Below, piece by piece: positions 44,585-52,435 of a stretch of 64,000 nucleotides of DNA. The notes under the pieces were generated by a model. The model had not been told where the DNA came from and searched no databases. It worked only from the letters and a program-made list of their open reading frames with translations. This stretch comes from Neotamlana sargassicola (GTDB taxonomy: Bacteria; Bacteroidota; Bacteroidia; Flavobacteriales; Flavobacteriaceae), in NCBI RefSeq assembly GCF_020523965.1, contig NZ_JAJAPX010000002.1:620001-684000 (forward strand), read 5' to 3'. Numbering within the stretch: the stretch's first letter is position 1; every line of letters starts with the position of its first letter. A program made the translations under genes and the position numbers.

Positions 44585-45421
44585 ATGGATTTAGAAAAGT
44601 TAAATATTGGGGTTATAATTCTTATTTTTTTTATAGCTTTTTTATTATTTAAAATATTTAGTTTTTCCTTTAAGTTATTGGAAACGGCTTATGTTATTAA
44701 ATTTAGAAAACCATTTTACAATCATTTATACTTACGATTAAAACGGTTAAAACCAGAAGAAAAGTTAATTTTAAAAAATAATTTTTCATTTTATAAACGA
44801 TTAAATAAAAAAGAGCAGCGTTATTTTGAGCATCGTTTACATAAATTTTTGGACGAAAAAGATTTTGTAGGACGAGACGATTTGATAATTACTACCGAAA
44901 TGCGTGTGTTAATTTCCGCTACAGCTGTAATGTTAACTTTTGGCTTTCGCGATTTTTATATCGACATTATTTCTCGTATCGTTGTTTATCCTAAAATATT
45001 TTATTCCACGAGTAACAAAACTTATAATAAAGGAGAATTTAATCCTAGACTAAAGTCGCTTGTGTTGTCTTGGGAAGATTTTAAAAAAGGCTACGCCGTT
45101 AATAATGATAATTTAAATTTAGGGATACACGAGTTTACTCATGCCATACAAATAAATAGTTTAAAATCCAGAGATGTAAGTTCTGTAATATTTACCGATT
45201 CGTTTTCTGAATTATCAAAGCTTTTAAATACAAATCAGCATTTAAAAAATAAATTAATGGCATCAAATTACTTCAGAAAATATGCGTTTACCAATCAGTT
45301 TGAATTTTTAGCAGTAGCCATTGAAACGTTTATAGAAACTCCAGGAGCGTTTAAAAGCCAATTTCCAGAAGTGTATTATAAAATTAAGCAGATGCTAAAT
45401 TTTAATATTGCAGGATATTAA
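44585..45421 (+). CDS. MtfA-like zinc peptidase with N-terminal membrane helix
   Basis: The ATG at 44585 gives 278 residues. An N-terminal membrane helix (IGVIILIFFIAFLLFKIFSF) is followed by a soluble domain with the metal motif HEFTH at about 182-186 and a downstream acid in FEFLAVAIETF. This layout matches the MtfA/PGA-type zincin family. E. coli MtfA is a peptidase that binds the regulator Mlc; the role here is not known. The gene stands alone. Confidence 0.82.
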   Translation: MDLEKLNIGVIILIFFIAFLLFKIFSFSFKLLETAYVIKFRKPFYNHLYLRLKRLKPEEKLILKNNFSFYKRLNKKEQRYFEHRLHKFLDEKDFVGRDDLIITTEMRVLISATAVMLTFGFRDFYIDIISRIVVYPKIFYSTSNKTYNKGEFNPRLKSLVLSWEDFKKGYAVNNDNLNLGIHEFTHAIQINSLKSRDVSSVIFTDSFSELSKLLNTNQHLKNKLMASNYFRKYAFTNQFEFLAVAIETFIETPGAFKSQFPEVYYKIKQMLNFNIAGY

Positions 45422-45578
45422 TTTACCTCAAACATTACGCTTTTTTATTTAGATTATGCGGGTTTTAAATACAAGTTTATGGACAAAACACAATAAAAAT
45501 CCGATTAAATGTTGTTTTTATCTGTTTAAATTAAATTTTTGAAGGAAAAATATTAAAATTCATTGGTTGTTTTGTAAA

Positions 45579-45596
45579 TTTAGGTTCTAACCTAAA
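45579..45596. promoter_or_regulatory. 18-bp perfect palindrome in the promoter of the GH99-like gene
   Basis: TTTAGGTTCTAACCTAAA is an inverted repeat of 8-bp arms around CT. It overlaps a TAAATTTA sequence (one base off the -7 consensus) at 45575-45582, and lies 12 bases before the gene start. It resembles DtxR/IdeR-type operators, which is inference. Confidence 0.55.
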
Positions 45597-45607
45597 CTAC
45601 CATAAGT

Positions 45608-46990
45608 ATGACCAACCAAATAAAAAGGGTAGCAAAATTTGCAAGTTTGCTTTTGCTAACTCAATTTTTTTCTTGCGAAATTGACACATTACCCCAAAAT
45701 ATAGAAAGTATTGATCAAGAGGATGTATTTTTTAAACCAATTGTAAAAGAGGTTTATAACGACTCTATTTTGCAACAAGTTTTACAGGAAGAATTAAATT
45801 TAATACAAAACACAGCTCTAAATAAAAGTTTTAAAAAATCTGCAGACCGAGGAATGCAAATAGATAAAACTAACCCTAAGAAAGTTTATGTGCATTATAT
45901 GCCTTGGTTTCAATCGAAAGATTACGACGGCTATTGGGGCCAACATTGGACCATGACAAACAAAAATCCAGATGTTTTTGATGGTAATGGTTTTCGCGAA
46001 ATAGCCTCTTATTATAACCCGTTAATTGGTCCTTATGCCTCATCCGACCCAGATTTACAGGAATATCATTTTTTATTGATGAAACTTTCTGGAATAGATG
46101 GTGTTATTTTCGATTGGTACGGCAGTCGTGATATTCACGATTATGGTTTAATTAAACATGCTACAGAAACCTTTATTCCTAAACTTGAAAATATCGATTT
46201 ACAATTTTCTATAATGTATGAAGATCGTGTAACGCACATGCAACCCACAAAAACACCGGTTGAGGTTGCCGAAGCGGATTTTACCTATATTCGCGACGAG
46301 TATTTTACGAGCTCTAATTATATGACTCAAAATGGTTCTAAATTACTATCCATATTTGGCCCACATTATATAACCACAGAAAGCGAATGGAATACCGTTT
46401 ATAACAATGTTTTTACAAGCTCAGATCAACCAGCATTAATATCGCTTTGGGCAACAAAACATGCATTAGGAAGCTATTTTAAAGGCGAATTTTTATGGGT
46501 GTCACCAGATCATTTGGGTGCACAAGATTATTACTATAATACCTATGCTAATGCTAACGATATTACAATAGGTTCAACTTACCCGGGGTTTAAAAGTTTT
46601 TATGCCGAAGGTGGATGGAGCGATGGCGTAAACGAATGGGAATTACCTTTAAATGATGGCTTAACTTTTATTGAAACTTTAAATAATTCTACTCACCAAG
46701 TTGCCGATTTTATACAAATGATTACTTGGAACGATTTTGGAGAAGGTACCATGATAGAACCAACACAACAGTTTGGGTACAATTATCTTACTATGCTACA
46801 AGAATATACTGGAGTTTCCTACACCGAAGAAGATTTGGCTACAGTAACCGAGCTTTACAGGGCCAGAAAAAAATATGCGAATAACTTTGAAGTTCAACAA
46901 ATGTTAGATAATAGTTATATTTATATGAAACAGCTAAAAATAAACCGAGTAGATCGTGTTCTTGCTGCAATAAATAGGTATTATTTATAA
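45608..46990 (+). CDS. GH71/GH99-like lipoprotein, probable glycoside hydrolase
   Basis: A 460-residue lipoprotein with a signal peptide ending at the lipobox TQFFSC. The barrel begins with KVYVHYMPWFQS, then YWGQHWTM, and the inner segment GIDGVIFDWYG, which is shared by the GH99 and GH71 clans. A late WNDFGEGT element is also typical. GH99 enzymes act inside alpha-mannosides and mannans; GH71 acts on alpha-1,3-glucan. It stands alone, without SusC/SusD genes, so it is not a classical polysaccharide-utilisation locus. It ends inside the convergent rpe gene, overlapping it by 6 bases. Confidence 0.82.
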   Translation: MTNQIKRVAKFASLLLLTQFFSCEIDTLPQNIESIDQEDVFFKPIVKEVYNDSILQQVLQEELNLIQNTALNKSFKKSADRGMQIDKTNPKKVYVHYMPWFQSKDYDGYWGQHWTMTNKNPDVFDGNGFREIASYYNPLIGPYASSDPDLQEYHFLLMKLSGIDGVIFDWYGSRDIHDYGLIKHATETFIPKLENIDLQFSIMYEDRVTHMQPTKTPVEVAEADFTYIRDEYFTSSNYMTQNGSKLLSIFGPHYITTESEWNTVYNNVFTSSDQPALISLWATKHALGSYFKGEFLWVSPDHLGAQDYYYNTYANANDITIGSTYPGFKSFYAEGGWSDGVNEWELPLNDGLTFIETLNNSTHQVADFIQMITWNDFGEGTMIEPTQQFGYNYLTMLQEYTGVSYTEEDLATVTELYRARKKYANNFEVQQMLDNSYIYMKQLKINRVDRVLAAINRYYL

Positions 46991-47647
46991 ATTAGCTTTT
47001 TCTTTCAGCTCTAAAATAGTTTTGGCAGGAAATTCACTATTAAAAACAAAGCTTCCGGCAATTAAAACATCAGCGCCTGCTGCTATAAGTAGCTGTGCGT
47101 TGTTAGCGTTTACTCCACCATCAATTTCAATAAGAGTAGAGGCGTTTTTATCATTAATAAGCTGTTTTAGCTTTTTTATTTTATGGTAGGTGTTTTCAAT
47201 AAAGGTTTGTCCGCCAAAGCCTGGATTAACGCTCATTAATAATACAACATCAACGTCATTAATAATATCTTCTAAAACATTAATATTGGTATGAGGGTTC
47301 AACGCTACTCCGGCCTTCATACCTTCAGCTTTTATACTTTGAACAGTACGATGCAAGTGTGTACAAGCTTCATAATGAACAGTGAGTACATGGCTTCCTA
47401 AATCGGCAAATGTTTTAATGTATTTGTCAGGATTTACAATCATTAAATGTACATCCAAAGTTTTGGTAGCGTGTTTGTTTATAGCTTTTAAAACGGGCAT
47501 GCCAAAAGATATGTTTGGTACAAAAACGCCATCCATAACATCAATGTGAAACCAGTCGGCTTCACTGTTATTTACCATTTCTATATCGCGTTGTAAATTG
47601 CCAAAATCGGCAGCCAGTAAAGATGGAGCTATTAATTTATTAGACAT
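46985..47647 (-). CDS. rpe: Ribulose-phosphate 3-epimerase
   Basis: A 220-residue TIM-barrel enzyme with LIAPSLLAADF at the N-terminus, WFHIDVMDGVFVPNISFG (metal and catalytic residues), HLMIVNPD, LMSVNPGFGGQ, and EIDGGVNANN. It interconverts ribulose-5-phosphate and xylulose-5-phosphate in the pentose phosphate pathway. It is convergent with the GH99-like gene. Length is that of the family. Confidence 0.95.
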   Translation of the reverse strand: MSNKLIAPSLLAADFGNLQRDIEMVNNSEADWFHIDVMDGVFVPNISFGMPVLKAINKHATKTLDVHLMIVNPDKYIKTFADLGSHVLTVHYEACTHLHRTVQSIKAEGMKAGVALNPHTNINVLEDIINDVDVVLLMSVNPGFGGQTFIENTYHKIKKLKQLINDKNASTLIEIDGGVNANNAQLLIAAGADVLIAGSFVFNSEFPAKTILELKEKANL

Positions 47648-47683
47648 TTTAATAAGTTATTCTTTATTGCAAAGCTAATATTT

Positions 47684-48094
47684 TTATTGAACAGCTTCTA
47701 AAAGCTCTTCAACAATTTCTAAAAAAAGTGTACTATTTTCTGCTTGTAAAGAATTTAGCTTTAAAAGATAATCATGAAGTTCATATATGGATTCTGAGTC
47801 TTCTATAACGGTATATCCTGCCTTAAAGTTACTAAAGCTTCGACTAGATATAGAGCCATTAACTAGCTGAATAATATTATTGTGTCTAGAATCGTTTGTG
47901 ATTTTTTTAAATAATTGATTAATTAAATTAGAATCTCCTTCAATTATTTGAAAAAAAATATCTTTATTTTTTACTAATACTCCAGTTATATTGTGTTTAA
48001 AATTATTGCTAAGGGTTTCTTTAAATACCATTTCAGTAGAAAGAATACTTAAGCCTGATTTTACCTTACTCTTATAAGCAATTGTTCTTAGCAT
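47684..48094 (-). CDS. Stand-alone BLUF-domain blue-light photoreceptor
   Basis: A 136-residue protein made only of a BLUF domain and a short helix. The flavin-site residues are all present, with the spacing of AppA: Tyr 7, Asn 31 and Gln 49 (24 and 18 residues apart, as in Y21, N45, Q63 of AppA). The RHNNIIQL and SRSFSNFKAGY segments follow. No output domain is fused, so it must signal through a partner. It is downstream of and in the same direction as the sigma-factor gene but separated by a terminator. Confidence 0.9.
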   Translation of the reverse strand: MLRTIAYKSKVKSGLSILSTEMVFKETLSNNFKHNITGVLVKNKDIFFQIIEGDSNLINQLFKKITNDSRHNNIIQLVNGSISSRSFSNFKAGYTVIEDSESIYELHDYLLKLNSLQAENSTLFLEIVEELLEAVQ

Positions 48095-48253
48095 AAAGTA
48101 AAGTTAGTGTATTTTAATTTAATTTGTAAGAAAAATTATAAAAATTTTAACAATTTATTTACATAGTTTAATTATTGATGGTTGATTGTGTTTGTTTAAT
48201 TGACTTTTAGCAATAGTAAAAAACACTTAAATACTATTGTTTTGTAAAAAATA

Positions 48254-48278
48254 AACCCGCGGTAATCAGCCGCGGGTT
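48254..48278 (-). terminator. Terminator downstream of the sigma-factor gene
   Basis: AACCCGCGG and CCGCGGGTT form a GC-rich stem. On the minus strand it is followed by TTATTTTTTAC. It lies 80 bases after the sigma-factor stop. Confidence 0.85.
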
Positions 48279-48283
48279 CTTTC

Positions 48284-48305
48284 ATCAATCAAAAAACGAA
48301 CAGTT
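48284..48305 (+). repeat. Second copy of a 22-base leader-like motif
   Basis: Nearly identical (21 of 22 bases) to the reverse complement of 19437-19458. It is followed at 48306 by an ATG with a frame of only seven codons (MFKLLLP). The likeness to sequence before the starts at 17164 and 20197 suggests a shared 5' leader, perhaps from a lost gene. Confidence 0.55.
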
Positions 48306-48357
48306 ATGTTTAAACTGTTGTTACCTTAATTTAGACGTAAATTTTATAAAAAACTTA

Positions 48358-49221
48358 CTATCCTAAATATGTTTTTAATATTTTACTTCTAGACGTATGT
48401 TTTAATCTACGAATAGCTTTTTCTTTTATTTGGCGTACACGCTCACGAGTTAAATCGAAAGTTTCTCCAATTTCTTCAAGAGTCATTGGGTGTTGGTTGC
48501 CTAAGCCAAAGTATAAACGAATAACATCTGCTTCACGAGGTGTTAAAGTTTCAAGGGCACGTTCAATTTCCGTACGTAACGATTCGTGTAATAATTCTTT
48601 ATCTGGGTTTGGAGACTCTCCAGAGTTTAATACATCGTAAAGGTTAGAGTCTTCACCTTCAACTAAAGGCGCATCCATACTTACATGACGACCAGAATTC
48701 TTCATCGATTCTTTAACGTCGTTAATAGTCATGTCTAACTCTTTAGCAATTTCTTCCGCAGAAGGCGGACGCTCATGGCTTTGCTCTAAAAACGCAAATG
48801 TTTTATTAATTTTATTAATAGAACCAATTTTGTTTAACGGTAAACGCACAATACGCGATTGCTCTGCTAATGCCTGTAAAATCGACTGGCGAATCCACCA
48901 TACAGCATAAGATATAAACTTAAAACCACGAGTTTCATCAAAACGCTGTGCTGCTTTAATTAATCCTAAGTTTCCTTCGTTAATTAAATCAGGTAAAGTT
49001 AAGCCTTGGTTTTGGTATTGTTTAGCTACAGATACCACAAAACGTAAGTTAGCTTTCGTTAACTTTTCTAAAGCAATTTGGTCTCCGGCTTTAATGCGTT
49101 GTGCTAATTCTACTTCTTCATCGGCAGTAATTAAGTCTACCTTCCCAATTTCCTGTAGATATTTATCTAACGAAGCGGTTTCTCTATTGGTTACCTGCTT
49201 CGTAATTTTAAGTTGTCTCAT
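48358..49221 (-). CDS. rpoD: Primary RNA polymerase sigma factor (RpoD/SigA, Bacteroidota type)
   Basis: A 287-residue sigma-70 protein. Region 1.2 begins [15 protein letters not shown]. Region 2 holds [28 protein letters not shown] and [14 protein letters not shown]. Region 3 follows. Region 4 has [15 protein letters not shown] and [17 protein letters not shown]. There is no region 1.1, so the protein is shorter than that of Proteobacteria, as known for Bacteroidota. It directs recognition of the TAnnTTTG promoters seen in this window. Confidence 0.95.
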   Translation of the reverse strand: MRQLKITKQVTNRETASLDKYLQEIGKVDLITADEEVELAQRIKAGDQIALEKLTKANLRFVVSVAKQYQNQGLTLPDLINEGNLGLIKAAQRFDETRGFKFISYAVWWIRQSILQALAEQSRIVRLPLNKIGSINKINKTFAFLEQSHERPPSAEEIAKELDMTINDVKESMKNSGRHVSMDAPLVEGEDSNLYDVLNSGESPNPDKELLHESLRTEIERALETLTPREADVIRLYFGLGNQHPMTLEEIGETFDLTRERVRQIKEKAIRRLKHTSRSKILKTYLG

Positions 49222-49376
49222 CTAAAAATTTCCTGTAATTTAATTGTGAATATTAGGGCATTCAGTAGTTATACGCACAAACATTAAAAAATGTTACAAA
49301 AAAATAAAAATAATTATTGGGCATTACCTATTTAAAGCTTTTTGGGCTTTAAATACGTCACGCTATACGCTATATC

Positions 49377-49453
49377 TTTTTTATAAAACTAAAAGTGTAA
49401 TTTGTTACCTATAAACAAATTACACTTTTAGTTTTATAAAAAAGGATGCCGCT
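49377..49453. repeat. Perfect 30-bp hairpin with dispersed-repeat tail
   Basis: Arms 49377-49406 and 49414-49443 are exact reverse complements over 30 bases, around the 7-base loop ACCTATA. The right arm runs into AAAAAAGGATGCCGCT (49438-49453), which also occurs at 19624-19639. It lies in the gap between the rpoD and a hypothetical gene, both on the minus strand. Confidence 0.88.
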
Positions 49454-49481
49454 TCTATCGTTAATGCATGCGTAAAAATAT

Positions 49482-49856
49482 TTAAATTTTTATTAAATGC
49501 TTATGGTTTAAATTTACAGCATCTAGCATATCTTGTGTGAATTTGTAATGTCCTCGTGCTGTAATTAATCTAAATCTTGAGGATTTTAAATTACTAAGGG
49601 CGTTTAAAAATAACCATTTCGATTTTAGTAATTTGGGTTTTTCCGATTTTAAACTAATATCAAAATAATATTTTCTGCCTTCTTTCGTGGCAACTACATC
49701 TGGAGTTATACTAATGTCACTTCCAGATTTCGAATAAGACTTCGGTGTTTCATAGCCTTCAATATCAGCTTTTATATTTTCAAAACCATGGTTTTCTAAA
49801 TAGGAAATCGACTCTTCTAAAATGTCGGAGTATTTTGCTTTGTCTTCGTAAATCAT
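49482..49856 (-). CDS. Hypothetical protein, possible PD-(D/E)xK nuclease-like fold
   Basis: A 124-residue protein that I do not recognise. It has a helical N-terminus (EESISYLENHG), a strand pair ending ITPDVVATKEGRKYYFDISL with a following lysine, then helices and LITARGHYK. A PD turn followed by a strand with acidic and lysine residues recalls the PD-(D/E)xK nuclease core, but the second motif is not exact, so this is a guess. There is no signal peptide. It stands alone between a hairpin repeat and a glycosyltransferase gene. Confidence 0.65.
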   Translation of the reverse strand: MIYEDKAKYSDILEESISYLENHGFENIKADIEGYETPKSYSKSGSDISITPDVVATKEGRKYYFDISLKSEKPKLLKSKWLFLNALSNLKSSRFRLITARGHYKFTQDMLDAVNLNHKHLIKI

Positions 49857-49921
49857 AGCATATAAAATATAACTTATATCCTTATTTTCAAGTTTTTAAC
49901 ACGTTTTAACGTTTTTAAAAA

Positions 49922-51334
49922 CTATTTTTTCTCTGCTAAACCTCGTGTTAACCAACCACTTCTGCTGGCTGTTGCAATTGCGTAAGGCGTAATCCAAAAT
50001 AGTGCAAAGGTGTAAATTATACTATAAGTGTATGCCCAAACAGCTTCTTTAATTTTGTATCGATGCGAATAGAACGCTACCGAAAACGTTGATGTTATTA
50101 AAATACTCACTAATGTAGAACCTAAAAATAACAGCGGGTGTACGAGTACAAAAAATAACATAAAAACTAAAAAAGGATAGCTCATTATTAATCTAGCCGA
50201 TTGGTCTATAAATAATAGTCGAGTACCTAGTTTATGACCGCTTCTAAAGTTTTTAAATACATATTTTCCCATGGCAATATTTTCTCTAACATTACTTCTA
50301 GCCCAACGAATAAACATTTTGTATAAGCCCGTATATCTATCTGGTACATTGGTGTAGGCAACGGCATTTCGTTGAAATAAAACATGCTTTCCTTGCTTTA
50401 AAATCATGTTTGTTAAAGCACGATCTTCACCAATATCCGATGGTTGCCCCATAAAAGTTTGATTTATCCATTCTGGTAAACAATTGTGCACAACATCGCT
50501 TCGGTAAGCGGCTAATGCGCCTGGTGTACATAATACAGATTTTAAGCTACTTTCTGCAGATCGAACAAATTCAAAACTCATAACAAAACTAACGTCTAGC
50601 ATTTTTGGTAGTAATTCTGTTTTGTTATTAAGTACTCTAATATTTCCTGCTACTGCACCGCAGTCTTCATTTTCTACAAATGGACTCACTAAATTTTTTA
50701 TGGTGTTAGGCTCTACAATCGAGTCACTGTCTACAGTAACATAAATTGTACCTGTTCCAATATTAAATCCTCGGTATAAAGCATGGCGTTTACCTTTGTT
50801 TTTTGGTTGTTGTAGTATGTTTAATTTGCCCCCTAAGTCTTCTTTTGCTTTTAACATCCATTGCCAAGTATCGTCTAAACTACCATCATCAATGGCCAGT
50901 AACTCAAGTTTTTGCTCTGGATAATCGCTTTTCGATAAACTAATTAAGGTGTCGTAAACTAGTTTGCCTTCGTTGTAAGCAGGCACAATTACGGTACAAT
51001 TGGGTAAATCGTTATTGGAAACCGAATTAACAGGTTTATATTTAAAATATTTGTAGCACATAAAAAGAAAAAATCCCACTCTGTAAATAAATAAAGAGCC
51101 GGCCGCTATAAAAAAGACAAGTCCTAACGTTGTAGCACGATTATCTGCATTAAATTGTTTAAAATCGATTTGGAAATAACTAAAAAAGTAAATTCCTAAA
51201 AGTAAAAGTAAGAAGGTGCCAATTAAGGTGATTCGATTTTCTGGACTTTTTGAATTACCAGATCCCATTATAAATAAGTTAGTTTTGTTGCGTAAATTTT
51301 TAAAAGGATTAATTAAGTATTTTTTAACTTGCAT
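49922..51334 (-). CDS. Membrane family 2 glycosyltransferase (processive-type)
   Basis: A 470-residue membrane enzyme: two N-terminal membrane helices (about 33-50 and 68-92), a GT-A catalytic domain with AIDDGSLDDTW, VDSDSIVEP, GEDRALTN and the RW element (IRWARSNVRE), then four C-terminal helices. This is the layout of processive synthases such as PgaC, NodC and hyaluronan synthase. The product is unknown; there is no PgaA/B/D-like neighbour, so an outer-surface polysaccharide is likely but not shown. The ATG at 51334 is accepted; a Met 22 residues in could also serve. Confidence 0.87.
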   Translation of the reverse strand: MQVKKYLINPFKNLRNKTNLFIMGSGNSKSPENRITLIGTFLLLLLGIYFFSYFQIDFKQFNADNRATTLGLVFFIAAGSLFIYRVGFFLFMCYKYFKYKPVNSVSNNDLPNCTVIVPAYNEGKLVYDTLISLSKSDYPEQKLELLAIDDGSLDDTWQWMLKAKEDLGGKLNILQQPKNKGKRHALYRGFNIGTGTIYVTVDSDSIVEPNTIKNLVSPFVENEDCGAVAGNIRVLNNKTELLPKMLDVSFVMSFEFVRSAESSLKSVLCTPGALAAYRSDVVHNCLPEWINQTFMGQPSDIGEDRALTNMILKQGKHVLFQRNAVAYTNVPDRYTGLYKMFIRWARSNVRENIAMGKYVFKNFRSGHKLGTRLLFIDQSARLIMSYPFLVFMLFFVLVHPLLFLGSTLVSILITSTFSVAFYSHRYKIKEAVWAYTYSIIYTFALFWITPYAIATASRSGWLTRGLAEKK

Positions 51335-51472
51335 GAAATGTTTTGTTTTTGAGGTTTTGTTGATATACGAAGCTTCTTAAATAAATAGATTTTTGTTAAG
51401 TGGGATTTAACATAGGTTTTAACTTTTAGTAAATAACTTAAAATTAAATTAGGTTTATCTTAACATCACTAA

Positions 51473-51504
51473 TTTGACTTTAGGATACTTGTTTTGTAAA
51501 TTTG
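51473..51504 (+). promoter_or_regulatory. Strong -33/-7 promoter of the GNAT-proC-proB operon
   Basis: TTTG (51473-51476), a 20-base spacer and TAAATTTG (51497-51504) match the Bacteroidota promoter consensus at both elements. Transcription should start near 51510. Confidence 0.8.
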
Positions 51505-51508
51505 CAGC

Positions 51509-51610
51509 ATGGGAATAAAATTGCACGAAAAGCAAAATAAAAGAATCTTTAACTTTAACTTTCTGGTTTTTAGAACGCAATCAGATAAATTTATCCCGCC
51601 AGCTTTATAA
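51509..51610 (+). CDS. Possible 33-residue leaderless small protein or leader peptide
   Basis: The ATG lies only 5 bases after the -7 element, so the RNA would begin at or near the start codon. The 33-residue frame is basic and rich in Phe and Asn (MGIKLHEKQNKRIFNF at the start, ending FIPPAL). After it, 133 bases of structured leader (AAGCGCTT palindrome, AACC-TTT-GGTT hairpin) precede the GNAT gene. It may be a translated leader that controls the operon. There is no homology evidence. Confidence 0.4.
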   Translation: MGIKLHEKQNKRIFNFNFLVFRTQSDKFIPPAL

Positions 51611-51743
51611 TTTATTCTTCTTTTTTAAGAGCTCCCATTAAGCGCTTTAACCTTTGGTTATCGAGCTGTGTTCCCTTGTTTTAATATTACAAATTATCTC
51701 ACTTTAGTATTGTTTTGAAATACTGCAGTGATTCACTTTTTTT

Positions 51744-52181
51744 ATGACTATAAAAACATTTGATGCTTTTTCTAGGCTATCATTTAACGATATCAATAGA
51801 ATAGCCCATTTTTTATATACATACTCTGGAAGGTTTAGAGACACTAAGCGTGCCATTAAAAAGTCCATTTTATATGCTACAAAAGAAATTTCTGGTTTAG
51901 GTGGTTATGTGTTTGTAATTGAAGAAAAAAATGAAATTCAAGGAGCTATCGTAATAAATAGAACTGGAATGAATGAATATATTCCCGAAAACATTCTGGT
52001 TTATATTGCTGTAAAAGAAGACAAAAGAGGTAAAGGCTTAGGCGATGCATTGTTAAAACACGCAAAGTTTTATTGTAAAGGCGATATAGCCATACATATA
52101 AATGTAAATAATCCGGCAATTTCGCTTTTTGAAAAACACGGGTTTAAAAAAAATAACTTAGAAATGCGATTAACCAGATAA
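51744..52181 (+). CDS. GNAT-family N-acetyltransferase
   Basis: A 145-residue GNAT enzyme. The acetyl-CoA-binding signature is VKEDKRGKGLGDALLKHAK near residue 95, followed by the beta bulge INVNNPAISLFEKHGFKKNN. In flavobacteria a GNAT gene often stands first in the arginine/proline biosynthesis cluster, where it is a candidate for the acetylation step, but the substrate is not known. Here it is first of four genes with proC and proB. Confidence 0.85.
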   Translation: MTIKTFDAFSRLSFNDINRIAHFLYTYSGRFRDTKRAIKKSILYATKEISGLGGYVFVIEEKNEIQGAIVINRTGMNEYIPENILVYIAVKEDKRGKGLGDALLKHAKFYCKGDIAIHINVNNPAISLFEKHGFKKNNLEMRLTR

Positions 52182-52209
52182 GTATTTCAAAATAAAACAT
52201 AAAATATAA

Positions 52210-52401
52210 ATGAAAATTTTTCAAGTAAAAAGAAAAACAACTTACGAGAAACTACATACCATCCAAATGGGCGAATTAACCACACAAGTAACTAGTATTA
52301 AAAGATGCTTGTTTGGCTTGCCTATAAAAACCTTGTATAAATATCGCCAAACTTATTATGGCGAAGTAAAGGAAACTAAAGATTGTATGCTGTTTATATA
52401 G
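52210..52401 (+). CDS. Small hypothetical protein in the proline operon
   Basis: A 63-residue basic protein (MKIFQVKRKTTYEKLHTIQM), without signal peptide or membrane helix, in line between the GNAT gene (28 bases before) and proC (34 bases after). Codon use and spacing match its neighbours, which supports a real gene. I do not recognise it. The strand pattern KRKTTYEKL ... TTQVTSIKRCL could be a small beta domain. Confidence 0.65.
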   Translation: MKIFQVKRKTTYEKLHTIQMGELTTQVTSIKRCLFGLPIKTLYKYRQTYYGEVKETKDCMLFI

Positions 52402-52435
52402 AATTGTAAATTTAAAAACAACAAATACATACACA

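Larger units (their letters stand above)
51335..51743. other. Gap with divergent promoters and leader
   Basis: This 409-base gap holds the upstream region of the minus-strand glycosyltransferase, the promoter at 51473, the small frame at 51509 and an apparently structured leader to 51743. No other gene is seen. Confidence 0.6.

Noticed and set aside
48306-48329. Seven-codon frame (MFKLLLP) as a gene
   Set aside because: It is too short to support; only the leader-like motif before it is reported.
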